Below, piece after piece: positions 43,661 through 54,656 of a DNA stretch of 64,000 bases; the first letter of the stretch is position 1; each line of letters begins with the position of its first letter. The DNA comes from Conchocele bisecta (Eukaryota; Mollusca; Bivalvia; Lucinida; Thyasiridae), in the NCBI GenBank assembly GCA_029237695.1, contig CM055265.1, positions 219,283,679 through 219,347,678 of the forward strand, read 5' to 3'. The notes under the pieces are model-generated. The model made no database searches, had not been told where the DNA came from, and was given only the letters and a program-made list of their open reading frames with translations. Made by a program: the position numbers and the translations under genes.

Positions 43661-45142
43661 TTACCATCTACCTCTACCTCTGCCTCTAGTGTGCCTTCCA
43701 CTTCTACCTCTATTTCTACCTCTGTACCGACCTCTCTGTTCTTTATCTGCAAAACTTACATGTTTCTCTTCCTCGACTGCTGCTGCTTTGTAAGCTGAGG
43801 ACCGGTCACGTTTAGGACAATCGTAGGACATGTGACCTTCTTTGCCACAATGGTAACATGTCCCGCGATGCCTATCATAGCCGTTCCTGCTGGTACTTCT
43901 GTCATAACTGCCTCTACTCGGGCTTCTATCATAACTACCCCTACTTGGGCTTCTATTTTGGTCTCTATTCTGATATCTGATATTTTGGTACCTGTCCCTA
44001 TCTCGACTCCTATCTCTGGATCGATTATCTGCACTACTTACCTTGCGCCTCTGGTTATCTACTGACCTGTACTCAGTTCTGTTGCTAGTACTGTTCCTCT
44101 GAACTACATACGTGCTACCTCCTCTAGCTTCTGCAAAGTAATCTGCCTGAACCGCCATCTGATCTATCGATTCTTCAAATGTTTTCTCTTTGAGAAATAA
44201 GTAGAGCTCACGACTGCATATACTTAACATCTGATCTCTGATCATGTAGTCTAGTACTCCTTCATATGTTCTATTCACCTTACCTAACTCAAATCATCTA
44301 TCTAAATAGTTCTTTGACCGACTGACATATTGCACAAATGATTCACTGTGATCAGGTTTGGTGTTTTTGAACATGCGTCTGAACCCATCTTCCGTTAGAT
44401 CAAAACATTTCAACAATGTGGATTTCAACTTATCATAGTCAAGAGCATCATCAATAGGTAGTCTAGAATATACATCTAATGCCTTGCCCTTCAATAAAGC
44501 ACTCAAGTGTAGTGACCACTTATCTCTCCCCCACCTTTGAATTGCTGCGTACCGCTCAAATCTAGCTAAGTAGCTATCCATGTTGTCATTATCTGATCAA
44601 AATGTGGCAGCTTCGGACCGAATGCTCTGCCATTGTCCCTATCATGTCTATCTTCATCTACTACTGCATCCCTTTCTACTTTTGCCATTTCTACCTGGTG
44701 CTTAGTGTCTAGTTCTCGCAATTTAAATTCTAGAGCTAACTGGGCTTCATTGGCTAACCGATGTGCTTCTTTATCTAACCGCGCAGCATGCATCTAATCT
44801 GTCTTTCTCCATCTGTCGCTCAACTTCCTTAGCTAACTGCTCAGCATCTAACCTATCTTTCTCCATCTGTCGCTCACCTGCTAACTTATCTTTCTCAGCC
44901 TGTCGCTCAACCTCCTTAGCCAACTGCTCAGCATCTAACATATCTTTCTCCATCTGTCGCTCAACCTCTTTAGCCAACCGCTCAGCATCTAACCTATCTT
45001 TCTCCGACTGCCTAGCCTCTAGTCTTTCCTGTCTTTCTCTCTCCTGCTCTTCTTTTACAAAGGCCCTTAACTCTGAATCTGCTAGCCGTAAGCTTTTGCC
45101 TATCTCCATTAGCTCCTTAATGGACGACATTCTCACTCTCAA
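43661..45142 (-). pseudogene. Retrotransposon gag
   Basis: Starts MRVRMSSIKELMEIG at 45142. The N-part is an almost pure heptad-like repeat of EVERQMEKDRLDAEQLAK units (five or so, 45040-44770). Then a frameshift near 44790, a capsid-like region (LARFERYAAIQRWGRDKWSLHLSALLKGKA, LKCFDLTEDGFR), a TGA at 44294, another helical part, an RS/RD-rich linker and a CCHC knuckle CYHCGKEGHMSYDC near 43850. Three breaks in total. Confidence 0.8.
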
Positions 45143-45770
45143 CTCAACTCCGGATTATCGATTTACACGCTTTACCCCGACGGTACACAAGGTCTCAAAT
45201 CACTTGGTGATTTGTGCGAGTCTCTTGCTTCACGTCTATAAGGTTAAGGTAAATCAATCCGGTCTCTACTCCTAACGACGGTATAAGTTTCTCAATCGGG
45301 TAAGTCAGTCCGGTATATGTATGGTCTAATGTAATGGTATATTTACAATTCCCCCTCTATGGTACTGGCCACAAAAATTGGGGACTTGTTATAGACACCT
45401 GGCAGGATATAGTATTGTTCATACACAATATAATAGTGGTAGTAATCTCGCCTCAGATGTAGAAGTGTCTAGTGATAACCTAGAACACCCGCTGTGGCAT
45501 CATCACAGGGAGGTACTGTTCAACAAATCGAAAGTTACAATGACCCTTACATCGACTATCTCACAAAATCGTCTCAACTCTACACTTCTGTACCTAGGTA
45601 GTCAAATCATGTATGTGGTGATGTATTAGTGCCTAAGTGTTGGAGGGCATCTTACCTTAACTCCCAAGGCAAACAAATACAAGATTGAATTTTGACGACG
45701 CTAGGGGTACAGCTATTCTAGCCTGCTTACTTCAACTGCTTTGAAGAAACTGATTATAAAAGAGGAAACA

Positions 45771-45789
45771 AATCCCACTTCTGACACCA
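45771..45789 (-). promoter_or_regulatory. Primer binding site, tRNA-Leu type
   Basis: On - TGGTGTCAGAAGTGGGAT, complementary to the common 3' end of eukaryotic tRNA-Leu. One base separates it from the 5' LTR end (...CCTTGACA). Confidence 0.75.
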
Positions 45790-45790
45790 T

Positions 45791-48313
45791 TGTCAAGGTC
45801 ATTACCAAGGTCAGGAATGATCGAGACAAATTGTCTCCCCTATTATCATATGAACCAGGTATACTTCAATTGTTATGACGTTATGGCCAATATAGCTTGA
45901 TCTGACGAACGAAAAGTGGTAACAATGCAGTTGAAGTGTAAGGGATAGGCTAGAGTAGACAAGTACACGTAGTCACTTAATCACTTATAATGTACACTAT
46001 ATTACATGGGGAACACACAGGAATACATGATACATTGATATGCGAACATCACTGTACTGTGCATGATACTATTCAATTACTACAAGGTTGGAAGCCAATC
46101 GACTGTTATACTTTAACGCAACTTAAAAGCTATAGACGAATAACCTCGATATGTGGTATCTCAATGGTCCCGTAGTGGACAATAGTATGAATGCACAAGT
46201 ACTTTGATGATCGCTAATCAAAGTGAAATAACATACAAGTATAATATGGCAGAACGAACATTGGAGGACAAATGACAATCATCTGAGCTACCCCAGTGCT
46301 GGCGTATCTCAATAGATAGTGGTAACCTCTGAGTATCAAGGTCCCAAGGTCTACCTCACCCGCAGTATGAGGTTTAGTCAACAATATGGCTATAATCCAA
46401 CTTCAAGTGGATTAATCCACCTAAACAATATATGAGTCTTACTACAATCCTTATTGCCATGATATGCCATGATAGGAGTATTACCATACACTATCAAAGT
46501 ATACATGTGTATTGCCTATGCAATATATTTCCAAAGTATGAATGTCAAAGTCAAAGCCGGATGTGGCTACATCATATGATAGTCAATAACGATAATGTTC
46601 CGGAAGCTGGTACCGGAAGTAAAGTTCCAAAGGTAGTATTATTTCCGGAAATGGTGGACCATATGTAAAGTTCCTATGGCATCACTCGACTGTAGCAACC
46701 CGGATGTGATGAACCGGATGTAAAGTATCCATGGTGAATCAATGGGTTGGAATACCGGAAGTGGTAGACCGGATGTAAAGTTCCGATATAATACAAATGG
46801 CGATTATCACGTTGACTAAGACGCCGGGAAAAATTTCACTTAGGTGACATTCAACTCGGTGGTAGTATAATGATATGATATGTGTGTATGGCGTTTCACT
46901 TCACTAATCTATGGCTGTGACTGTCTGACTGTCTGACTGTCTGCTGAACGCGATGTAGCTATCACACACTGCTCTATACAGGCCTGGACCCGGAGCTGCT
47001 ACACACACTGCGCCAGACAGACGTACGGACACTCGGACGACCTTGTACTCAGCACTGACTGGGGTCTGCCCTCAACGAGTGGACCAAAACGTCCAATGTT
47101 GCTCGCTGGAGCGATCTCAAGAGGCTACAAATTACTGGACGAATACGCACAGACAGACAGACAGGATGCACAACGGACTAAAACGGGAATCGAACAACGG
47201 CAAATCACAGCTGAAATAAAATGTTGTAGGTACATACCAAAATCCTCCGTGTCACTGGTGAATACAGTACAATCCTTCTGTTACCAGAAAATATGTGTCC
47301 CACAAACACATAGCGAGACATCGCTTATATGCGCACCAGTGAAACCATGCACGGAATAATGAATATGCCTACTCCTCGTTCGACATCTCACATAAATATT
47401 ACAAAACCATGGCTTTTGCCATTTCACCCGTGGGTTATATTTGGCATAAATATATTTTCCCACGCCATAAATTCAACCAAACTACAGCCCTCGCGGAATA
47501 AATACCATCCAACACGATATATCCCACACTACCATAAATCTGTACACTATAGACCCAGATCTCATAATGCGAAATCTACTCGACTGGTCTCGACATGCGA
47601 AGGTCGCTTTTTGGCCCCGCCAAACCCCTCCATATCGGTCCTACGGGCTGTACACTCAAATGAGAGTGTAGCACATACTAAACTGAAATATCGTGGTCAT
47701 TTACGGAAATATCACGACACAAAGCATCACCAGTATGGGATCTGATATATCCGTGTTGACCAGTACCAGGCTATGCTGAAACACTAACCCGTAGCATATA
47801 TAACAGGGCAGACCATGGTATGGTCTGCGCTATATACTGGCTTCACCTACAGAAGGTCCCTTATCTGGTGAACAACTGACACGCGGACAAACTCGGCTGG
47901 CACGGATAGTGGACATCCGTAATACTAAAAGGGGTCTTTTCCCTAGGGAAACCAGCACACGCAGTCAATGAGTTCTCTACCACACACATGTATAGTCTGT
48001 GGCAAATATGGCGTGACATCAGTAAAACATTGCTCCTAAAATGGACGTGTATTTAAATCCGCAAAAAGGACACGCATAAACGTATTTCCACCAATACAAC
48101 ATAAGCCCCGTTATTACACGCACATTGTAGATGGCAAATGTACATGCTAAATCACAGGTATGTAAAAATCACAGGTGTGTGAAATCACAGGTATGTGGAA
48201 TCACAGGTATGTGAAATCAATAGTACGCACAACAATACAAAACAGTACCACACATCACAAATATACAATTATACGGAATCCAGAATGTACAAGAATGCAC
48301 GTGTCACGCGACA
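45791..48313 (-). repeat. 5' LTR, about 2.5 kb
   Basis: Right boundary fixed by the 35 bp match with the 3' remnant; left boundary by TG...CA ends (TGTCGCG...TTGACA on -) next to the primer site. Length 2523 bp is long. No open frame of note; a CTGACTGT repeat lies near 46920. Part of this interval could be a later insertion that I cannot delimit. Confidence 0.6.
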
Positions 48314-49470
48314 CACAAATTACATCAAATTAATGTTACAATCATTCTGTAACCAACATACTGCTGCCATGGTAACCACTTTATTTGGTACCATGGCAAA
48401 ACAGTGAAAGTGAACGGGTTTAACGTCCCAGAAACAGATAAGGTCATATAGAAACGGAACCACAGTTTAAATTCTCAGCGGTTTTGTATAAATGTATTTT
48501 CTTACATTTTGAGCAATGGGAACATGCATGGCCGTAGACACCACCCTGCGGCACTATTTTGGCTCTAGAACGCAGGAAAAACTATTTTGATAGTTTAGAT
48601 TGATTTTTATTAATATGTGTGAACAATCAATCGTCCGCCATGGCATTATTTTTTCCACCGCTACGGGCCTGACATAATTATGTCGCTATATAATTGAAAT
48701 ATTAGTTACATTAGTTACATTAAACTACATGTAGTATTATATTCATTCTGTAACAAATAATGTATACCATTAACATAGTAACAAATATGTAAGCTTACTG
48801 ACCAATCACCCTTTTTTGTTGGAAAGAAAAAAACAAACAATGCATGCACTATACATTTAGACGAACATACCGGCACGTGAAGTGAAGGGCGCGGTTTATT
48901 CTCCAAATGTACCGTGATTTACCTGGTGTATCGGTTTGATAATAAGTAGTTTCGCCTGAATAGTAAATTTTACAAAAAAAATAAAAACTTCTCTGTGTTG
49001 TTACCTTAAGTTTTATTTATTATCTGTTTATTTCTTCCCAAGTTTAGCGTCAAGTGTGACGTGCCTTGAGAATAAGTGGCATGTGAACTTTGTAGCTAGT
49101 CTAGTTCATGGTCTGTTATTCACTCATGTTGCCATGACAACAGCATATTGCGATGTATTTGAAACATGGAACGTGTTCCGCTGACCGAGTTGCGAACAGT
49201 ACTGACCCTGATCCGACTGGACAGTGTGATATGGGTCTACACTGGTTGAGAAAGCCACACTGTCCCATGTATCCAGTCATAGTCACGTGTGGTGGTTCAT
49301 ATGTCACTAGGATGGTCCATATTTACTCGTCCTCTCCAAACCGGATACCCAAAATGATTCAGTACATGTGTTAGTTCTGATCAGTGTCACTCTAAAGTTT
49401 ACTTCTAATGATAGTGTCTGTTCATTATTGCAAATCACACACACTTATCTTAGAGTGTTAATAAACCTGA
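48314..49470. other. Non-coding flank with foldback remnants
   Basis: X-box-like repeat at 48364, a palindromic segment 49218-49290 (GGACAGTGTG... CACACTGTCCC). No gene is supported. Confidence 0.5.
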
Positions 49471-49474
49471 ATTA

Positions 49475-49542
49475 CAGTGGAATCGCTCTAAACCGGACAC
49501 ACTGGGTCCACCCAGGATGCCCGGTTTAAAGAGTTTCCACTG
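49475..49542. repeat. Short pogo/Tc1-like inverted element
   Basis: CAGTGGAATCGCTCTAAACCGG and the inverse CCGGTTTAAAGAGTTTCCACTG, 68 bp in all. Same arm motif as in the ENPP intron repeats and at 53487-53555. Confidence 0.75.
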
Positions 49543-49544
49543 CA

Positions 49545-51285
49545 TTGTTCATATGTCTCAGAAGCAGTGTTCATTAAATGCACGTGCATTATTTGCATAA
49601 AATAAATTTCAGCTGATTAACAAAATCCTTAATAAATAAAACGTAATAAATGTTCGAAATAATTTTGTCTTTTTTGATCCGGAAAATGTCGGTATATTTC
49701 AACAATAATATGCAAAGTTTCTTCCAATTTCAACCGAAACAATACAACCATGTCAATATCATGATACATAGCTCACGAATTAATTCAGTCTAGGAATGAG
49801 TACCGTACGCATCCAAACTAAAATGTTTCTGGTCTGATCAAGGTCTTACACTGTTTGCTATTCAATTAAGTATATAGCAGAATATACACTATATTGTCTG
49901 AATACGCAGTTTGATCTGTTGACTGGTTGGAAATGATGCTATGTTCATTTTGTTGAGGAGGGGTGTGGCGTACGTCAATTTCTTCAAACTGATTATCACG
50001 AATAGCACTATATGCACGTAAACTGAGCCCTCCAAATGCCAATTTAGATTAAGTCCATTTTGCTATAAAGCGTCCCATTGTAATGATTAAAATTATTTAC
50101 GTACAATAACATTCGAATCCATCGCACAATGATAAACTGATTCAACCTTATAATTTATTGATGCCATTATTGTTTGTTTGCATTTGTTTTCAAATGTTAT
50201 GCAACTATAATAATAGTGTCAATGATTCCCAAGCTAACATAAAACGCATTGAAACAAGTGTCTGGCTTAATAAAATGTCAGCGATCTTGCTTTGATTTAA
50301 AACGACGTAAATTTGTATATAAAATATATAACATTTACCCTAATTACTATATTTGAATTTGTTTTGGGTCATATGGAGATGTTTGAACTACGCATACTTT
50401 TTATTATATTATGCAAAATGATATTGAAGATGGCTACCGAATTTTGAGAAATATCGCAAACTAACATACATCTATACTTAGTTCCTTGCAGCATTATCAA
50501 TCACAATTATGCTTGTAACTGCATAACTAATTGGCATTCTCTACTAAATTAGTAAACTTATCAGTAACTTTTAACAAATCACCAGTGGCGTTATCGTCAC
50601 GAAACACCACTTTTAAGTAATCGATCATAAGTACCTTTGATCTATATCGGTTGTTTAACCCAACAATGACGGTACCTAGAAATATAATAATTGTAAATAA
50701 AATATAATGAATAATATGTGTATCCCTTGTCTAGAGCGATGATTGCATCAATTTGATTCATCCTGCTTTTTGTGAAATATACTATCATGCCGTATTACGT
50801 TTATAAGATGAGACATGTTTCAACTGGTTATGGTATGCATAAATACGACATATGACTTTACGGTACACCGAAGAAAATAGTATAAACTTGTGTTAAATAG
50901 ATATATTGATTAATCGTGTTTAACGGGCTGTCAACAACTATGGTCATTTTAGGCACCGACCAACCAGGGTAAATCCCGTTTGGTGCCAGGTCTTCAATGT
51001 ACAAGAGTCCCTTATTCCCAGACAATAAAAGTAATCAGAGTACACTAATCTTATTGCACGTACAATTGGGATAACCGGCTTTAATGATTCTGGTAAGGTT
51101 GACCCGCACCGCTAACCCGTCTCATGCTTCCAGCCAACCGCCGACTGCTTGTCAGTTAGTGTAAACATATTCACATGAGACTTTAAACGTCGTTTGTCAA
51201 CATAAATCTTCAAGGGAATGAGACATGGACAGTGTGTCACATATTTGCATATAAATGATTGTTCAGTCTTTTATGAATCTAACAG
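49545..51285. other. AT-rich non-coding DNA, nothing recognised
   Basis: No frame longer than a few dozen codons and no repeat that I could delimit in 1.7 kb. Confidence 0.55.
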
Positions 51286-51289
51286 TGTG

Positions 51290-51460
51290 TACTTATATAT
51301 TGACGTCCTAGTGTTAATCGGATATGCACCATTTCTGACCTGCGGATATTAATAGGTAAGCATTAATACAACATTGTCCAAGAAACATATTTTATTTAGT
51401 AGTATTTTCGAAATTTAAATAGGGCTGATATAAATTAAATTATTCTACCGTTACTTTTAA
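51290..51460. repeat. Partial copy of the 483 bp satellite
   Basis: 'ATAGGTAAGCATTAATACAA', 'CATTGTCCAAGAAA' and 'TAGTAGTATTTTCGAAATTTAAATAGGG' match 39110-39260 in order. Confidence 0.75.
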
Positions 51461-51914
51461 ATAATTAAAAACAATTACAGTTTTACACTTGCATTGCCTT
51501 ATTTTATTTTTTGTTTATCTACAAACCACTGATATTTTATTCAACTGTTCTCCAACAGTTCCATTGTCGAAGAAACAAGTAACAATTAATATGAGTACAT
51601 TCAAGCTGGACATAAATAGTATGCAAGCACAGACAGTATTGTAATATACCTAAAGGTCTCGCCGAGTCGGTTCAACTGAGTGGTAACAACATGTACGTTT
51701 GTTGAGAAATGAGGAAAAATGTCAGAAATAAATATTTGTATTTTCGGAATGTTCACGGCCATGTATGTCTCATTTACAATTGAGAAACCACGACCGCTCT
51801 AGACCTAGTACTTGGACCCGTCCCTGATAAATATATAAACAAGAGGAGTCTGAGGAACGCAACTACATTCAAATGGATATGGAAGCGTCCTGGTGTCATT
51901 CCTAAAAAGTGTAT

Positions 51915-52150
51915 ATCTCTTAATTTACTAACTCCTAATTAGGAGACACTATATCATAATTACGACTTACAATCTCCTAATTAGGACATAATATCTCATA
52001 ATTAGGACTTAGTATATCCTAATTATGGCTTATTTTCTCTTAATTAGGAGCTAGTATCTCCTAATTAGGAGATACAACATTTTCTAGCATTGGCACAGAT
52101 AGTAAGTCCTAATTAGGATATAGTAGGTCCTAATTAGGAGTTACTATTAT
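51915..52150. repeat. TCCTAATTAGGA palindrome cluster
   Basis: About ten close variants of (T)CCTAATTAGGA in ~240 bp, often separated by 'ATAGTA' or 'GTATCTC'. The core TAATTA is also a homeodomain-type site. Confidence 0.8.
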
Positions 52151-52189
52151 CATAAGCCATACTTTATTTTGTATTCCACCAATGTCGTA

Positions 52190-52790
52190 CACCCACATGC
52201 GTAAGTTCAAGGTCAATTAACTTTGAAAGCTGCGCTATTGTGTTTGTGTCGAGCCCGCTTGCGAAAAGTGAGACATAATCGCTATGACGCCCGGGTGTCC
52301 GTGCGTCGAAATCTTCGTTTAAGTTTATAAATACCTTATATTTCTGCAGACCTAAGTCACATTGACCTGAAACTTCATATGCTTATTAGTCATCATCGAT
52401 ATATTTATGCTGTATCTCACTCATGCGGCCCCTGTGCCCAAGGTCAATGTCAAATGACTTTGAACTGTGCGTTTAATGTTTGTCCAAATTTAAGTTACAC
52501 TTTTCACATCTCTTTAACCGTAAGTCAGATTTGCTCGAAACTTCATATGCTTATTGGTCATCATCCATAAATATTCATTCTGTGTCCCATTCATGCGACC
52601 CCTGTGACCCTAGTTAAAGGTCAAATGCCTTAGAAGTTTGCGTTAATGTTTTTGTTACACATACCTATTATCTATGTAACCGTAAGTCAGATTTTCTTGA
52701 AACTTTTATGATTATTGGTCATCACCCATATATATTCATTCGGTGTCCCAATGTCAAGGTCAAATGTCAAAATTTGGGTTAAACTGTTCA
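52190..52790. repeat. Diverged ~165 bp tandem repeats
   Basis: 'AAGTCA(C/G)ATT', 'AAACTTCATATGCTTATT(A/G)GTCATCATC' and 'AAGGTCAAATG' recur three times with drift. Two ~63-codon frames are by-products. Confidence 0.75.
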
Positions 52791-52799
52791 CATACCTAC

Positions 52800-53480
52800 T
52801 ACAACTACTACTACTACCTACTATCATTCTGATTCAATTTTTTCTGCAAAATGTTCAGACTAACTTTATAAGTAATGCTGCTCAATTTGGTATTGCTGAC
52901 TCGTAGTGTTAATATGGTCATCATTAAAAGGATAACACCGGAACGTAATAATAAACATATGATTTACCAGAGACCTCATGGGCGTCGCCATTACGCCAGA
53001 CAAAACAATAGACCACATGATATCATACCCTGAAAAGGCCTAGTATACCTTTAGAGGTATGATTGTTTTGTTTATTTCGTTTTCATGGTCATTGTTAATA
53101 CAACCTCCCCGATATGTCGTTGGTCCATGTGCGTACGTACGTGCCACAATGTGTATCTATGAGCTATGAGTATGAGTATGTGCTTTGTTATGCTTTGCAT
53201 ATGATCTACGTCCGATCGTCCAATGTCAAGGTCACAAAGGTCTTATGTTCGCCTTGTTTGTAAACATGTTAAAGTTTGGTTTATATTATCAAGGCTGCCA
53301 GCGAGGGGATTAGCTTAGTAATAACGATGCTAATGTTTCTCTTACTTTATACTGGTTACTAAGCATAAACAGGATGATTTAATAACCGTTTGACCATCAC
53401 CAGTTATTCACCTATGACCGGGTACAGGAACCAGTTATTTTCAAATTATCTGTTTCACGTACTCTGACAGTAGGCATTGA
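52800..53480. other. Non-coding, nothing recognised
   Basis: No supported gene or delimitable repeat. Confidence 0.5.
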
Positions 53481-53486
53481 ATGATA

Positions 53487-53555
53487 CAGTGGAACCTCTG
53501 TAAACCGGACACCATGGGGACCTCCCAGGGTGTCCGGTTTAGAGAGATGCTACTG
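53487..53555. repeat. Short pogo/Tc1-like inverted element flanked by TA
   Basis: TA|CAGTGGAACCTCTGTAAACCGG ... CCGGTTTAGAGAGATGCTACTG|TA; 69 bp, TA on both sides, as expected of Tc1/mariner-pogo insertions. Confidence 0.8.
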
Positions 53556-53981
53556 TAATTCAGCACTCCATGAACGGTTTTTGTCATTTTCAATCATCAA
53601 AAAACACGACAATGAAAGAAATTACCCATTCCAATTAAACATAATGAGGTCACAATGGTGTTCGGCTTAGAGGTGTTCTAATGTACATAATAAATGATTA
53701 AACGCTCCTAGGAAGTAATCACACCGTTTAATATTCCGGCGTATGAATCGTCAAAGTGTAAACATGGTAAATATAAGATGTGTATACACGGTTTATCAAC
53801 ACAGTTATAGAATAAAATAAATAGAGGATCTCAAACGAATGTCCTTTTCATACGAGATTTATTAAACGTAGTATGTGATAGATAGATACACTTGACTGCA
53901 ATGATAATTACTTCATAAGAGTGATGTGATATATGAATATAACATATGTGAATAGTGTATACTATTTATAATTGTAAGCTG

Positions 53982-54170
53982 AGTAGTATATAGGGAGTCA
54001 AAATGATACCACCTACGTTGGTATCATTTTCACCCCTCTACACTACCCCCACCACCCCCGAAAAACCCAAAAATCGGTTAACGAGGAAATTGTCTCCCGA
54101 CAGCAAATTTATGATTTTTCGGAGAAAATAATTTTGAAAAGAGGGAGTCAAAATGATACCACCACAGTTT
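53982..54170. repeat. Terminal repeat of Polinton copy 2
   Basis: Starts AGTAGTATATAGGGAGTC; the outer 65 bp (53982-54046) fold on themselves (ATGATACCA/TGGTATCAT; TATAGGG/CCCCTCTA). The motif GAGGGAGTCAAAATGATACCACC is repeated internally at 54143-54165, unlike copy 1. Confidence 0.75.
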
Positions 54171-54250
54171 GTAACGTTATTGAGCTGTATTGTAGTCCCA
54201 ATTATATTGGAAATTGACTTTTGAAAAAAGTCAAAATCATTAATGCAAGT

Positions 54251-54547
54251 TCAATGCGTCCGCGCGTGATAGTTTATATTCAACACCCCATTTTTCTCCT
54301 CCAATATAGCTAATTTATTTCGCAAATCAGCAACTAATTCTACCAGCTCTAGTCTACCACGTTCACCTTCAGCCACCTGACAGCGCAGTTGCTTATGTCT
54401 ACAAAGAGTTTGGGCACTAACGAATTTACAAGGGCATCTGGGGCATTGAAATTGTGGGGTGACACAAGGAAATTTTCTACGTCTCGATAGATGCCTTCGT
54501 ATATAGTCTTTGCACGCAAAAGTCTTACAACAAGTCACACACTCCAT
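54251..54547 (-). CDS. Small zinc-finger protein, copy 2
   Basis: 98 codons, intact. CCKTFACKDYIRRHLSRRRKFPC and CPRCPCKFVSAQTLCRHKQLRC match copy 1 closely, followed by a helical leucine-rich tail (LVELVADLRNKLAILEEKNGV) longer than in copy 1, which ends early at LKLH. A dimerising tail is possible. Transcribed away from the polB remnant. Confidence 0.7.
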   Translation of the reverse strand: MECVTCCKTFACKDYIRRHLSRRRKFPCVTPQFQCPRCPCKFVSAQTLCRHKQLRCQVAEGERGRLELVELVADLRNKLAILEEKNGVLNINYHARTH

Positions 54548-54573
54548 TATATATGTATATGTATATGTTTATA

Positions 54574-54625
54574 TTCAATTGGACGTGAAAGTTTACATGA
54601 TGTAAATTGTTCACGTCCAATTGAA
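54574..54625. promoter_or_regulatory. Perfect inverted repeat in the divergent promoter, copy 2
   Basis: TTCAATTGGACGTGAA(A) and its complement with a 19-20 bp spacer (GTTTACATGATGTAAATTG) that is itself palindromic. Arms identical to copy 1. Confidence 0.6.
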
Positions 54626-54656
54626 CAGATCAATTTCATAGGTTATATACAGAAAA

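Larger units (their letters stand above)
40259..48313 (-). mobile_element. Ty3/gypsy-type LTR retrotransposon, Gmr1-like domain order
   Basis: Read on -: 5' LTR (48313-45791), tRNA-Leu-type primer site, gag with CCHC knuckle, protease, integrase, reverse transcriptase, RNase H, purine tract, and a remnant 3' LTR of 35 bp. The integrase precedes RT, the Ty1/copia order, while all domains look Ty3/gypsy-like; this combination is known from Gmr1-like elements. Several stops and frameshifts show that it is inactive. Confidence 0.85.

Noticed and set aside
44763..45275. 170-codon plus-strand Ser/Cys/Leu-rich repeat protein
   Set aside because: Antisense of the charged repeat in gag.
45769..45789. 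tRNA-Leu 3' end on the plus strand
   Set aside because: Only the terminal ~18 bases match and no cloverleaf precedes them; it is the retrotransposon primer binding site read on the other strand.
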